Shown: positions 18,192-27,413, numbered from the stretch's first letter. The stretch: 64,000 nucleotides of DNA from JBJXGE01 sp046154185 (GCA_046154185.1 JBJXGE010000095.1:1-64000), one strand, 5' to 3'. The notes: generated by a model from the letters alone, not told the origin. Numbers and translations are program-made.

Positions 18192-20134
18192 GCCGGCGAC
18201 GCAAACGGTGGCCGGCGCTTCTCGCGGTCGTGCTGCTCGGAACGGTGCAGCACGCGCCCGGCCTTGATTCCAAGGTGGACGGTGTCATCGAAGGCTCGTT
18301 TTCGGGCGACGACCAACGTTTCGTCTCGGGCGCGCGCGTCGTCGTCGAGCCGCTCATCGCGTGGTTCGACGCGCCGACTCTCGAGCTGATGGTCGAGAAA
18401 TACGAAGCGCGCGCCCGCGGGAGACGCGAGGTACGGACCGATGCGCACGGAGCATTTCAGTTCGAAGGGCTCGTACGCGGTCAGCGTTATCTCGTCGTGC
18501 TTGCGGATGTGCCGTCGAACGCGCGAGCGGATCAGATGAAACAAATCGTCGAGCCGGGAGAGCCCGTGCGCTTCGATCTCTCGCGCGTGACGCTGTCGGG
18601 CTCCACGTCCGTTTTTCTCGATGGCAAAGTGACACTCGACGGCGAGACCGTCGATCGGGCCACGCTGAGAAGCTGGTACCTTGAGCGTGAAGGCAAGGAT
18701 CAATCCTGGTCATGCGATCGACGCGAGATCATCACAGGTCCGTCCAGCGCGCTGCAAGCGACCGCATACGGTGTCTTCGCCAGCGCGCAGAAGCGCATTG
18801 AGTCGCCGCCGACGCCATTCGAGCTCTCGCTCGAGCCGGTGACTTCGGTCCATGGCTATCTCCGCGGACTCGAACGAGAAGACGTCTGGATCGTGCCGGC
18901 TGGCGACTACTCATCGCCGGAGCGCCCCGTCGCTGTTCATGCCGAGACCGGCGCCTTCTCGATCATCGGGATCGCGCCGGGTCCATATCGCATCGAGATC
19001 CGTAACCGTTCTGCTCGGGAGACGACCGTCGAGCACGCCTTCGCGGTGGAGCTACACGAAGGGTTTCAGCTCCTGCGCCTTGCGATGCCCGAGACCGATG
19101 CACTGCTGAAACTCGACGTCACGGACGAAGTCACGGGGGAAGCGATCCGCGGCTGCGGCATCGTCCTGAGTATTGTCCTCTCCTCCGGCGGATCCCTGTC
19201 CACAGGTGGCGCCGAGATCAGGGAGTTCGCCGGAACCCGCTACACGGTGCTCGTCGATGCGCAAATCCGCGATGCCCTCGCGGCGCGAACGGTCGCGCAC
19301 TTCGAAGCGAAAGTTGCCCGTGCCGATCTCGGTTCAGTAGTGATCGAAATCGACCCGCAACGCTGGCGCGACACCGTGCATCGCGTCGTGTTCCCGGTAC
19401 GCGGAGTCCTCGCGGTCGAGATCGAGGGGCTGATCGGCAGCGGCTACGAGGGTCGCGTCGATGCTCGCTTCGAGCCGACGTTGGATGCTGGCTCGCAGCG
19501 AATGAGCCGCGAGCGATCGCGCGTTCTCGACGTGTTCGGAAAGGTCCGTATCGAGCACGTCGATACCGGCACCTATGCCGTCATAGCCACTCTTGACGGC
19601 GCCGAGTACGCTCGCGAGACCGTCTTCGTTCAACAAGGCGAAGTGCGAGTCACTTTGCCGATCCCCGCGTACTTCCGAGTGCGCGTCAGTTTCCCGGAGC
19701 GTTTGCGCGGCCAAACAGCGCACATCCGGTTCGGCAGAACAGTCGAGTCGCGCGTCATCGGCAGCGAGCCCGTCGAATGGAACGCGCCGAGCGGCAAGCA
19801 CAAAATCCAAGTTCTCGGCGAACGCATGCTCATCAACCTCGCCGAGGACTTGGTCGTCGATTTCGAGGTGACTCGTTTTCAGCGCGCGCGGCTAGATTTC
19901 GTCAAACAAAACGGCTATCTCGCGCAGCTCGGGCTCCGAGCCGGAGACATTATTACCGCGATCGACGGCCGAGGTTTTGACACGCCGTCGCCCCAAGAGC
20001 TTGTGCGCACCCGCCTGGATGCGGGCGAAGACGTCGGGTTGCGTGTGGAACGCCCCGATCAAATTCTCGATGTGGTCGTGAAGGGTACGCAGCTCTTGGG
20101 TGAGCATGTCACTCTCGATGGGGTGCTCGACTAG
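18188..20134 (+). CDS. exported protein with regulatory-like domains and C-terminal PDZ
   Basis: The 648-residue protein has a signal peptide (RWPALLAVVLLGTVQHAPG, residues 7-25). A carboxypeptidase-regulatory-like beta domain at about 80-105 is followed by several beta-rich segments. A PDZ domain sits at about 580-645 (YLAQLGLRAGDIITAIDGRG and GEDVGLRVERPDQI), of the type found in HtrA and Tsp proteases, but no protease domain is present. PDZ domains bind protein C-termini, so this may be a scaffold for the upstream partner in the periplasm. It overlaps that gene by 4 bp. The specific role is unknown. Confidence 0.75.
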   Translation: MSRRRKRWPALLAVVLLGTVQHAPGLDSKVDGVIEGSFSGDDQRFVSGARVVVEPLIAWFDAPTLELMVEKYEARARGRREVRTDAHGAFQFEGLVRGQRYLVVLADVPSNARADQMKQIVEPGEPVRFDLSRVTLSGSTSVFLDGKVTLDGETVDRATLRSWYLEREGKDQSWSCDRREIITGPSSALQATAYGVFASAQKRIESPPTPFELSLEPVTSVHGYLRGLEREDVWIVPAGDYSSPERPVAVHAETGAFSIIGIAPGPYRIEIRNRSARETTVEHAFAVELHEGFQLLRLAMPETDALLKLDVTDEVTGEAIRGCGIVLSIVLSSGGSLSTGGAEIREFAGTRYTVLVDAQIRDALAARTVAHFEAKVARADLGSVVIEIDPQRWRDTVHRVVFPVRGVLAVEIEGLIGSGYEGRVDARFEPTLDAGSQRMSRERSRVLDVFGKVRIEHVDTGTYAVIATLDGAEYARETVFVQQGEVRVTLPIPAYFRVRVSFPERLRGQTAHIRFGRTVESRVIGSEPVEWNAPSGKHKIQVLGERMLINLAEDLVVDFEVTRFQRARLDFVKQNGYLAQLGLRAGDIITAIDGRGFDTPSPQELVRTRLDAGEDVGLRVERPDQILDVVVKGTQLLGEHVTLDGVLD

Positions 20135-20382
20135 TGGACCGCACCGCGTGCGTTTCTCTCCGACATTCGCTGCTCGGTTGCGGACGCTGAGTGTCGACGC
20201 GACCTGCGCGCGTCGTGAGCAGATCCTTTCTGTAACTTTGACCTGACATTGCCTATAACACGGCACTCGGCGCGCCTGTCGCCAGACCCGGAGGCAGGCT
20301 GGCAGCCGGCTTGCTGAGGGGTCCGCGCGGGGGCAATCGGACGATCTCAAACAGAAAGACCCTGGGAGGCGAATTGCATCAC
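20135..20382. other. intergenic region before the fusion acyltransferase gene
   Basis: There is no gene in this 248-bp stretch. An open TTG-started extension of the downstream frame begins at 20311 but encodes a Gly/Arg-rich stretch unlike the family. The sequence CTGGGAGGCG at 20363-20370 is the likely ribosome-binding site. Confidence 0.5.
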
Positions 20383-23300
20383 GTGCCGAATCGGAAGTCG
20401 TTCTGGGCGCTGACAGTGACCCAGTTCCTCGGCGCGTTGAACGACAATCTCTACAAGCAGTTCATCCTGCTGCTCGCGTTGAGTGTGCAGGTCTCGTTCT
20501 TGCCGGCGGACGCGCAGCCGGTGGCGTCCGCCCTCTTCGCCGTCCCGTTCATCTTATTCTCGCTGTTTGCTGGCTCGCTCGCTGATCGCTATCCGAAGAG
20601 TTCGGTGATCCGTTGGATGAAGGTCTTTGAAATCGCGGTGATGGCGGTCGGCATGCTCGCCTTCGCGCTCAATCTGTGGCTACCGCTAAACGTCGGTGTC
20701 GTCGCGAGCATGGTGGTGTTGTTTTTGATGGGCACGCATAGCGCCTTCTTCGCGCCATCGAAGTACGGGATCATTCCGGAATTAGTGCCGAACGAGAAGC
20801 TCAGTGGAGCGAACGGCATCATCAACATGACGACGAATCTCGCGATCGTCGGCGGCACGGCACTGGCAGGAACGCTCAATGGCTTCTTACAAAAAAACGA
20901 TCTCCCTCACTACTACTCCGGCTTCGTCTTCGTCGGTATCGCCGTGCTCGGCTGGGCCGCGTCGTTCGGCATCCGCCCCGTGCCAGCCGCCGACCCGACG
21001 CGTCGACTCGACACGAATATCGCCGCGTTGCCCGCTCACGCGCTCCGCGAAATGCGTTACTTGGCGCCGAAGCGCACGCTGTTCGTCGCGATGCTTGCGA
21101 ACTCCTGGTTTTGCTTACTCGGCGTGCTCGCGCTGATGATCTTCAACGCGTTCGGAACGCATGTGCTGCTCCACGAGGAGGACAAGGCGCAGGGAGGTAG
21201 CCTGCTACTCGCGGCGGTGGGACTCGGGATCGCGGCCGGCAGTCCACTCGCCGGTTGGTTGTCCGGCCGACGCATCGAACTCGGGCTCGTCCCATGGGCC
21301 GCGCTCGGCATGGGGGTGGCCTTCGGCAGCCTTGCCCTCTGCGCGAGCCCCGACGACGAGTGGTTTGCCTACGGCGCAACATTTTTGGCCGGCGTCTTCG
21401 GCGGCATCTATCTCGTGCCGCTCTCCGCATACATACAAGACCGAGCCGGAGACGACGAGAAAGGCCGAGTGCTCGGCGCACTCGAGCTCATGAACTTCGT
21501 CTTCATTTTCCTGGCGGCAGTCGTCTATTGGTTACTGCAGCTCGTGCTCGGGCTCGGCCCGCGCGGAATGATGCTCGGACTCGGCATCATGACGATTGCC
21601 GGTGCGGTAGTGTTGTGCAGAGCCGCGCCCACCTTCTTCCAACGCGCCGTGCTGTTCGTCGTGATTCGAGCCTTCTATCGACTCAAAGTGTTGCACCATG
21701 ATCGCGTCCCGCAGGACCGCGGCGTCCTCTACGTCGCGAATCACGTTTCCTTCGTCGACCCGATGCTGGTCGCGACGGCCGCGCCTCGCGTCCCGCGCTT
21801 TCTCATGCACCGCAGTTTTACGCGCGTGCCGCTCGTCGGCTGGCTCACGCGACTCCTGCGCGTCATTCCGATCGCCGACACCGACGGCCCACGCGCGCTC
21901 ATTCGTAGTCTCGAGGAAGCGGCAAAGCACATTCAAGGCGGTGAGCACGCGTGCATCTTCGCGGAGGGCGGCATCACGCGCACTGGCATTCTGCTGCCGT
22001 TTTCCAAAGGGCTCGAGCGCATCGCGAAACGCGCGAACGTCGCGATCGTGCCCGTCTACATCGACCGCATGTGGGGCAGCCTCTTCAGTTTCAAGGGCGG
22101 TCGCTTCTTCTTCAAACGGATGCCAAAACTGCGCTATCGCGTAACGGTCGCGTTCGGCGAACCGCTCGCGTCCGATACGCCTGCGCATATCGTGCGCCGC
22201 CACGTGCAAGAACTCGGCGTGGAAGCGATGGACGCGCGGAAGGGACAGGGCGAAACATTGGCGACGCGGTTTCTGCGCTACGCGCGCGCGTTTCCGCGCC
22301 GCCTCGCGATGGTCGACGCCAATAGACGCGAACTGAGCTACCGCAAGACGCTCATCGGCGTGCTGGTGCTGCGCAACTTGTTGCGCCGGCGACTCGCGGG
22401 CGAAACTCACGTCGGCGTGTTGCTGCCGACCGGTTGCGGCGCGGCGCTCACGAACCTGGCGCTCGCTGTGCTCGGCAAGATCGCGGTCAATCTCAATTTC
22501 ACGGCGGGGCCGGACGCGATGGCAGCGGCAGTCGAGCAGTGCCAATTGAAAACCATCATCACAGCGAAGCGTTTTCTCGAGAAGATCGCCGTCGAGCCGA
22601 ACTCGCAGCATCTCGATCTCGAAGCACTCCTCGCGAGCGCAACTCTACATCAAAAGATATGGGGCACGCTGCTCGCGCTCTTACCGGGACGCGCACTCCA
22701 GCACTTGCCGGGTGTGCCGCGCAACCCCGATCACGATGTCGCCGTGATCTTCTCGAGCGGCTCGACCGGCATTCCAAAAGGCGTGCGGCTCACCCACCAC
22801 AACATCCTGACGAACGTACGCGGCCTCTCGCAAGTCTTCGACCCGCGGCCGACCGATCGCGTGATCGGCCTCTTGCCGTTCTTTCATTCTTTTGGGTACA
22901 CGGCGACCTTTTGGCTGCCGATGACGACCGGCTTCACCGCCGTGTATCACTCGAATCCAGGCGAAGCGAAGACGATCGCGGAACTCACGCGCGAGTACCG
23001 CGGCACAATCTTCATCGCGACACCCACTTTTTATCAGACATACTTGCGCCGGTTCGCGAAAGAGGATTTCGCCACTGTGCGACTCGCCGGCGCGGGCGCC
23101 GAGAAACTCAAAGGATCGTTGCGCGAGCAATGGGAGGAGAAATTCGGCACGACGCTGCTCGAGGGCTACGGCTGCACCGAGCTGTCGCCGGTGGTGTCGA
23201 TCAACTTGCCAGACGTTGTGCTGGCGGATGTCCGGCAACGTGCAACCAAGCACGGCACCATTGGCCATCCGATTCCCGGAATCGCCGCGAAGATTGTCGA

Positions 23301-23895
23301 GATGGACACGTTCACCGAGCTGCCACCGAACACCGACGGAATGCTACTGATCAAAGGCGCGAACGTCATGCGCGGCTACCTCGGACAACCCGACAAGACG
23401 CTCGAAGTCGTGCGCGATGGTTGGTACGTCACGGGCGATATCGGACGCATCGACGAGGATGGATTCATCACTTTGACCGGTCGCCTCAGCCGCTTCTCGA
23501 AAATCGGTGGTGAGATGGTGCCGCACCTGCGCGTCGAAGAAGAAATCCAAGCCGTGATCGATCGCCGCCAGCCTTGCAGCGTCGAGCAGCGCGAGGCTGG
23601 ACAATGCGCCGAAGCTGCCGTCACCGCCGTGCCGGATGAAACAAAGGGCGAGAAGCTCGTCGTGCTCCACACTCCGCTCTCGTTCACGATTAAAGAGCTT
23701 GCGGAGGAGCTGAGCACGTCGCGACTCCCGAAGCTCTGGATTCCGCGCGCCGACGCGTTCGTCGAAGTGAGCAGCGTTCCAAAACTCGGCACGGGCAAGC
23801 TCGACTTGCGCGCCATCAAACTCGTCGCTGAAGCACACTTCGCGCCAAAGCCGGCGGACACGGCCCATCAAAACGTGAACATCAGTCCGACGTAG
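20383..23895 (+). CDS. MFS transporter-acyltransferase-acyl-ACP ligase fusion (LplT-Aas type)
   Basis: The protein of about 1170 residues has three modules. Residues 1-415 are an MFS transporter of the LplT type (SFWALTVTQFLGALNDNLYKQ). Residues about 430-640 are a PlsC-like acyltransferase with the H-x4-D motif NHVSFVD and a glycine motif FAEGGITRTG. Residues about 650-1170 are an AMP-forming ligase with SSGSTGIPKG and TGDIGRIDEDG. This is the LplT-Aas system, which flips lysophospholipids into the cytoplasm and reacylates them with an acyl group activated on ACP. The start is uncertain: the GTG at 20383 fits the family N-terminus, while the TTG at 20374 lies closer to GGGAGG. The 3' end overlaps the convergent PagL-like gene by 28 bp. 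Confidence 0.9.
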   Translation: MPNRKSFWALTVTQFLGALNDNLYKQFILLLALSVQVSFLPADAQPVASALFAVPFILFSLFAGSLADRYPKSSVIRWMKVFEIAVMAVGMLAFALNLWLPLNVGVVASMVVLFLMGTHSAFFAPSKYGIIPELVPNEKLSGANGIINMTTNLAIVGGTALAGTLNGFLQKNDLPHYYSGFVFVGIAVLGWAASFGIRPVPAADPTRRLDTNIAALPAHALREMRYLAPKRTLFVAMLANSWFCLLGVLALMIFNAFGTHVLLHEEDKAQGGSLLLAAVGLGIAAGSPLAGWLSGRRIELGLVPWAALGMGVAFGSLALCASPDDEWFAYGATFLAGVFGGIYLVPLSAYIQDRAGDDEKGRVLGALELMNFVFIFLAAVVYWLLQLVLGLGPRGMMLGLGIMTIAGAVVLCRAAPTFFQRAVLFVVIRAFYRLKVLHHDRVPQDRGVLYVANHVSFVDPMLVATAAPRVPRFLMHRSFTRVPLVGWLTRLLRVIPIADTDGPRALIRSLEEAAKHIQGGEHACIFAEGGITRTGILLPFSKGLERIAKRANVAIVPVYIDRMWGSLFSFKGGRFFFKRMPKLRYRVTVAFGEPLASDTPAHIVRRHVQELGVEAMDARKGQGETLATRFLRYARAFPRRLAMVDANRRELSYRKTLIGVLVLRNLLRRRLAGETHVGVLLPTGCGAALTNLALAVLGKIAVNLNFTAGPDAMAAAVEQCQLKTIITAKRFLEKIAVEPNSQHLDLEALLASATLHQKIWGTLLALLPGRALQHLPGVPRNPDHDVAVIFSSGSTGIPKGVRLTHHNILTNVRGLSQVFDPRPTDRVIGLLPFFHSFGYTATFWLPMTTGFTAVYHSNPGEAKTIAELTREYRGTIFIATPTFYQTYLRRFAKEDFATVRLAGAGAEKLKGSLREQWEEKFGTTLLEGYGCTELSPVVSINLPDVVLADVRQRATKHGTIGHPIPGIAAKIVEMDTFTELPPNTDGMLLIKGANVMRGYLGQPDKTLEVVRDGWYVTGDIGRIDEDGFITLTGRLSRFSKIGGEMVPHLRVEEEIQAVIDRRQPCSVEQREAGQCAEAAVTAVPDETKGEKLVVLHTPLSFTIKELAEELSTSRLPKLWIPRADAFVEVSSVPKLGTGKLDLRAIKLVAEAHFAPKPADTAHQNVNISPT

Positions 23896-24542
23896 CCACC
23901 GTATTGATTGGACCCAGGATTGCGGCTGCGTCCCCAAATGAAGCCGTTCGAGTAATGTTGAAAACCGCCAGCGCCGACCAAATGCAGTTCCGGCCTGAGC
24001 GCATACGTGCCCCCGAGATTGCCGAGATAAGTGAAGTTCAAGTTCGTGCCGTCCTCGGGCCAGCCGCGCGTGCCGAAGAGCGCACCCGCATAGGCTTCGA
24101 CGAACAGCGAACCGCGCTGCCAGGTCATCACGTGATAACGCAAGCCGACGTTGGCGCCGGCGGCCCCCGAAGCTTCGTCTCCCGCGTGATGCGCGGATCC
24201 GACGTATTGCTGCCGGAATGACCATCGATCACGAAAGTAACTGCCGAACTCAAGCCGCGTTTGGCTGACGGACTCTTTTTTGCCGCGCCGCTCGCGCGAA
24301 AACCCACTCACGAGACTCCACTCTTTCACGCCCGCGGCGAAGCGCTCGAGCGATTCGGGGCGGGAGTCGCGCGCCTCCGGCTGCGTTCCGACCGACTGCG
24401 ACGCCGAGGATTCGGCGCGCACGAGTAGGAGCAACAAAAAGACCGTGACCGTTGGCGCCGCGCGCGCGCGCGGGGCTGCATCGGCGGGAACCGTCTGCCG
24501 ACCGAGATGAGGCTGGGCGCTTTCGCACTTCATGCGCTTCAC
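23868..24542 (-). CDS. PagL-like lipid A deacylase (acyloxyacyl hydrolase family)
   Basis: The 224-residue protein has an N-terminal hydrophobic segment (VTVFLLLLLVRAESSASQ, about residues 32-49) and a beta-barrel-like C-terminal half ending in aromatic GLMFTF, as for an outer-membrane protein. The motif GFQHYSNGF near residue 195 carries the His-Ser pair of PagL, followed by NPGSNQYGGYVGL, which matches the family's NPG segment. PagL removes a 3-O-linked acyl chain from lipid A. It is convergent with the Aas-type fusion, overlapping it by 28 bp, which groups two envelope lipid-remodelling functions. The family assignment rests on these motifs; activity is inferred. Confidence 0.75.
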   Translation of the reverse strand: MKRMKCESAQPHLGRQTVPADAAPRARAAPTVTVFLLLLLVRAESSASQSVGTQPEARDSRPESLERFAAGVKEWSLVSGFSRERRGKKESVSQTRLEFGSYFRDRWSFRQQYVGSAHHAGDEASGAAGANVGLRYHVMTWQRGSLFVEAYAGALFGTRGWPEDGTNLNFTYLGNLGGTYALRPELHLVGAGGFQHYSNGFIWGRSRNPGSNQYGGYVGLMFTF

Positions 24543-24689
24543 TTAACCCAGCGGTGTGCCGCTGGCAATCTCACTTTTTGGACGGCGGGCCGACGCGCGG
24601 CGACCGGCCGTCGCTCGAATCCCATGTTATGCTTTGACGCTCGTATTGGTCTCCTCGCTCGAGAGGTGAGCACAATAAAGGGACGATCT

Positions 24690-25361
24690 ATGTTTGGACG
24701 CAGACTCTTGCCGCGAGTCGTCGGATTCTCACTGTTGGCGCTCGTGCTAGTCCCGGCGATTTACTACTCAACGCAGTACGTGAACGCCATCACGCTCTAT
24801 CCTGGGGACGTGCTCGAGCAACGCGACTGTCGCTGGTGCAATGGCACGGGCAAAGACGAGGACATCGCCGCGCAGATCCCCACGATGGGTGACCGTTGCG
24901 TCGGGTGTCGCGGCACGGGGAAAGTGCAAGTCGTCGTACCGGGCCCGCAGCGGCCGACGCGTGTCCATGGCGCGGTCCGACTCCTCTTCGGCGAAGAGGA
25001 CGAATTCTATGAGCAACCCGAAGACACGCCGATGGCGAGCAACTCGCGCCTCTTGATGCCGCAACGCGGCGGCATCGAGCAAGCGAGCGTCGCATTCATC
25101 CGCGCGAACTCGGCGAGCAACGAGCCGGTCACGCTCATGACCAATCACCACGGCCGATTCTTCGCGTTCTTGCCGCCCGGCACATATTCCGTACGCGTCG
25201 TCGCCACCGGCTACGAGCCTTTCGAAGACCAACTCGAAATTCCGCCGCTCACGGAGCCCATCTGGTTCGAGCACGCGCATATCTACTTGGAGCCGGAGAC
25301 TCCGGAGCAACAGCAATCCTGGTACGGCGTGGTCTACACGGCGAAACTCGAAGGCCGCTAG
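24690..25361 (+). CDS. membrane-anchored protein with paired DnaJ-type zinc knuckles
   Basis: The 223-residue protein has one N-terminal membrane segment (about residues 8-28). Two CxxCxGTGK motifs follow (CRWCNGTGK at about 49-57 and CVGCRGTGK at about 72-80), as in the DnaJ cysteine-rich domain, which binds one zinc through two such pairs. A beta domain of carboxypeptidase-regulatory type occupies about 135-205 (NHHGRFFAFLPPGTYSVRVVATGYEPFEDQLEI). The ATG at 24690 was preferred because of AAGGGA upstream and the membrane segment; the longer frame has no family features. The product is probably exposed outside the cytoplasm; its function is unknown. Confidence 0.72.
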   Translation: MFGRRLLPRVVGFSLLALVLVPAIYYSTQYVNAITLYPGDVLEQRDCRWCNGTGKDEDIAAQIPTMGDRCVGCRGTGKVQVVVPGPQRPTRVHGAVRLLFGEEDEFYEQPEDTPMASNSRLLMPQRGGIEQASVAFIRANSASNEPVTLMTNHHGRFFAFLPPGTYSVRVVATGYEPFEDQLEIPPLTEPIWFEHAHIYLEPETPEQQQSWYGVVYTAKLEGR

Positions 25362-25363
25362 CA

Positions 25364-25468
25364 CCCGGGGTAGGCCGCAGGGCCGGCCAACCCGCCATCT
25401 CCCGGGGTAGGCCGCAGGGCCGGCCAACCCGCCATCTCCCGGGGTAGGCCGCAGGGCCGGCCAACCCC
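25364..25468. repeat. 37-bp tandem repeat, about 2.8 copies
   Basis: Units begin at 25364, 25401 and 25438, and the first two are identical over all 37 bases. Each contains the palindrome GGCCGGCC and opens with CCCGGGGTAGG. It starts 2 bp after the stop of the zinc-knuckle gene and runs directly into element B. It is non-coding as far as I can see. Confidence 0.92.
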
Positions 25469-25595
25469 GGGCTATGCTCCTTCGGACCCTTCGGGTCCTC
25501 TCAGATGCGGAAGGCGCGAATCCGTATTCACATTCTTGAATCGGCGCGCCGCGGATTGCACGACGAGACGACTCCGCGACACGCTTGACGCGAAT
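25458..25595. repeat. dispersed intergenic element, copy B
   Basis: This is homologous to 15985-16130 (see copy A). It contains a perfect hairpin GGACCC-TTC-GGGTCC (25484-25498) that is imperfect in copy A, then CTCTCAGATGCG and GCGGATTGCACGACGA. The remaining bases to 25766 hold no convincing gene. Confidence 0.6.
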
Positions 25596-25766
25596 GCACG
25601 CGGGCAAAAACTTCGTCAACGGTTTGCGCGCAGAGCACACGAGCCCACCTAAGGAGAGCGATTTCATTTCGCTGGGCGAACCGCTACGCTCCGTGCCAGG
25701 CGCGAGTCGGCGCCGAGTTGAATTCGACAACTGTGCGCGTGAAACGATTCGCCGAAGGATTCTCCG

Positions 25767-26117
25767 ATGCCGGACTCTCCGACACCGCCGCCTGCCGTGC
25801 GTACTGCCGATGGCATCGCCGATTTTCAACGTCGCATAGAACAAATTTATTTCGCGCGCGATTCGCAGCGCGGCGTGCCCGGCACCTACATGTGGTTCGT
25901 CGAAGAGGTCGGTGAGTTGGCGCGCTCGCTGCTCTCCGGTGCGCCCGGCAGCGCCGCGGAAGCGGCCGAGTTCGCCGACTGCCTCGCATGGCTGAGTTCG
26001 CTTGCGTCGCTGCGCGGCATCGATCTCAGTGCGGCGGCTTGGAACAAGTATCGCGACGGTTGCCCGCGCTGTCGCGTCGCGCCCTGCTGTTGCCAACATC
26101 GCATCGCGCAAAAATAA
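25767..26117 (+). CDS. MazG-like nucleotide pyrophosphohydrolase
   Basis: The 116-residue protein has the MazG metal-binding pattern: EEVGELARSL (about residues 46-55), then EFADCLAWL (about 68-76). Proteins of this all-alpha NTP-PPase family hydrolyse nucleoside triphosphates to monophosphates and pyrophosphate, often as house cleaning of abnormal nucleotides. The length fits single-domain MazG-like proteins. A cysteine-rich tail (CPRCRVAPCCC, about 98-108) is unusual and could bind a metal. AAGGA lies 8 bp before the ATG. It stands 66 bp upstream of lptF in the same direction and may be transcribed with it. Confidence 0.82.
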   Translation: MPDSPTPPPAVRTADGIADFQRRIEQIYFARDSQRGVPGTYMWFVEEVGELARSLLSGAPGSAAEAAEFADCLAWLSSLASLRGIDLSAAAWNKYRDGCPRCRVAPCCCQHRIAQK

Positions 26118-26183
26118 CGCGCGACGCGACGAGCTCGAATCTCCCCGTGCAATTCGATGGCGTGCGACTAGAATCCGTCCGTC

Positions 26184-27413
26184 ATGAAACGATTGCCGTG
26201 GACACTCTATCGCTATCTCGGTCGAGAGCTGATCATCTCCTTCCTGTTCGCTGAAGTTGTGTTGACGCTGATCTTCATGATCATTTTTGGTCTCAAAGGC
26301 GTCAGCAAGGGCCTCAGTGTCAGCATTATTTATTCTTGGCTCAGCGACTCCGTGTGGTTGACATTTTTCTACACGTTGCCGGTCTCGCTCTTGAGTGCGT
26401 CGTGCTTTTGCTACGGTCGTTGGGTCGCGGATCGCGAGTACACGGCGACCGCGGCGGCGGGCATTTCGCCGCTCCACTTGTTCATGCCGCAGGCGGCCTT
26501 TGCGTCGACACTCATGGGAATCGCCTACGCCGCGCATGGCACGCTGCTCCCCTACGCGAGCTACGTGCAGCGCGACTTTTCGCGTTACGTGTATCAGCAG
26601 CTCGAAAGTCTCGGCGACCAACGCGAAGGGCAGATTCCCATCGACCAGGACAGCGTTGTCTATTTCGACGAAGTTCGGGGCGGCACGAAACTGCGCGGGC
26701 TCCACATCGAGACGAGTCGCAAGTGGAAAGAACTCGCGCCCGACCAACCTCCGCCCACTGAGAAAGACGACACCGCCGCTGCGAAGAACATCGACGACAT
26801 GCTCGTGCCCGTCGTGATCAAGGCGCTGCGCGCCGAAATTCAAGTGATCCAAGCACAAGACCAAATCAAGCTCTTGCTCGAAGGCGTGGAGATCAGACTC
26901 GCCGATCCGCAGTCCGCCGAAGAGCGTGGGACGAACCTTCGGTTTTTCCGATCGTGGGAAGGCGCGCAAGTTGGAAGTTTGAGTTTGACGTTTCAGCCCA
27001 ACCAGCGAGCGCGCCGCGCGAAAGACCAACCCAACACGGCGTTGCTCGCCGAGATCGCCAAGCTCGAGCAGCTCGCGGCGCCGGCGGAGCTCGCGGCGCC
27101 GGCACGCGCGGCCTTTCTCCGAGAAGCCGAATCCCTGCGGTCGGAATACTGGGAGCGCAAAGCCAAAGTGTTCTCGATTTTCAGTTTCGCGCTACTGGGC
27201 TTTCCGATCTCGTTGGTATTTCGTTTTCGCCATCGGCTGATGTCGCTCTTCGTGTGCTTCAGCATCGTGGCGCTCACGTATTATCCGCTCCTGTTGAGCG
27301 GCGAAACTTTGGCCGTACAACTCGGCGTTCCGGCCGGAGTCGCGATGATGGCGGGCAACTACCTGTTGCTGGCGATTTCTCTACCGCTCCTCGGGAGAGT
27401 GCTCCTGCGATGA
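26184..27413 (+). CDS. lptF: LPS export ABC permease LptF
   Basis: The 409-residue protein belongs to the YjgP/YjgQ (LptF/LptG) family: an N-terminal block of three membrane segments (about 13-120) containing YLGRELIISFLFA and GRWVADREYTATAAAGIS, a periplasmic beta-jellyroll region (about 125-300), and a C-terminal block of three segments (about 320-409). LptF and LptG form the membrane channel of LptB2FG, which extracts lipopolysaccharide for transport to the outer membrane. The overlap with the next gene is 4 bp (ATGA), a typical lptF-lptG pair. Which of the two is F or G is assigned by order only. Confidence 0.85.
   Translation: MKRLPWTLYRYLGRELIISFLFAEVVLTLIFMIIFGLKGVSKGLSVSIIYSWLSDSVWLTFFYTLPVSLLSASCFCYGRWVADREYTATAAAGISPLHLFMPQAAFASTLMGIAYAAHGTLLPYASYVQRDFSRYVYQQLESLGDQREGQIPIDQDSVVYFDEVRGGTKLRGLHIETSRKWKELAPDQPPPTEKDDTAAAKNIDDMLVPVVIKALRAEIQVIQAQDQIKLLLEGVEIRLADPQSAEERGTNLRFFRSWEGAQVGSLSLTFQPNQRARRAKDQPNTALLAEIAKLEQLAAPAELAAPARAAFLREAESLRSEYWERKAKVFSIFSFALLGFPISLVFRFRHRLMSLFVCFSIVALTYYPLLLSGETLAVQLGVPAGVAMMAGNYLLLAISLPLLGRVLLR

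Noticed and set aside
25364..25468. CRISPR array
   Set aside because: The 37-bp units are directly abutting with no spacers between them, so this is a tandem repeat.
24768..27029. A 753-codon minus-strand frame across mazG and lptF
   Set aside because: It crosses three well-supported plus-strand genes and the tandem repeats; its length comes from high GC content.
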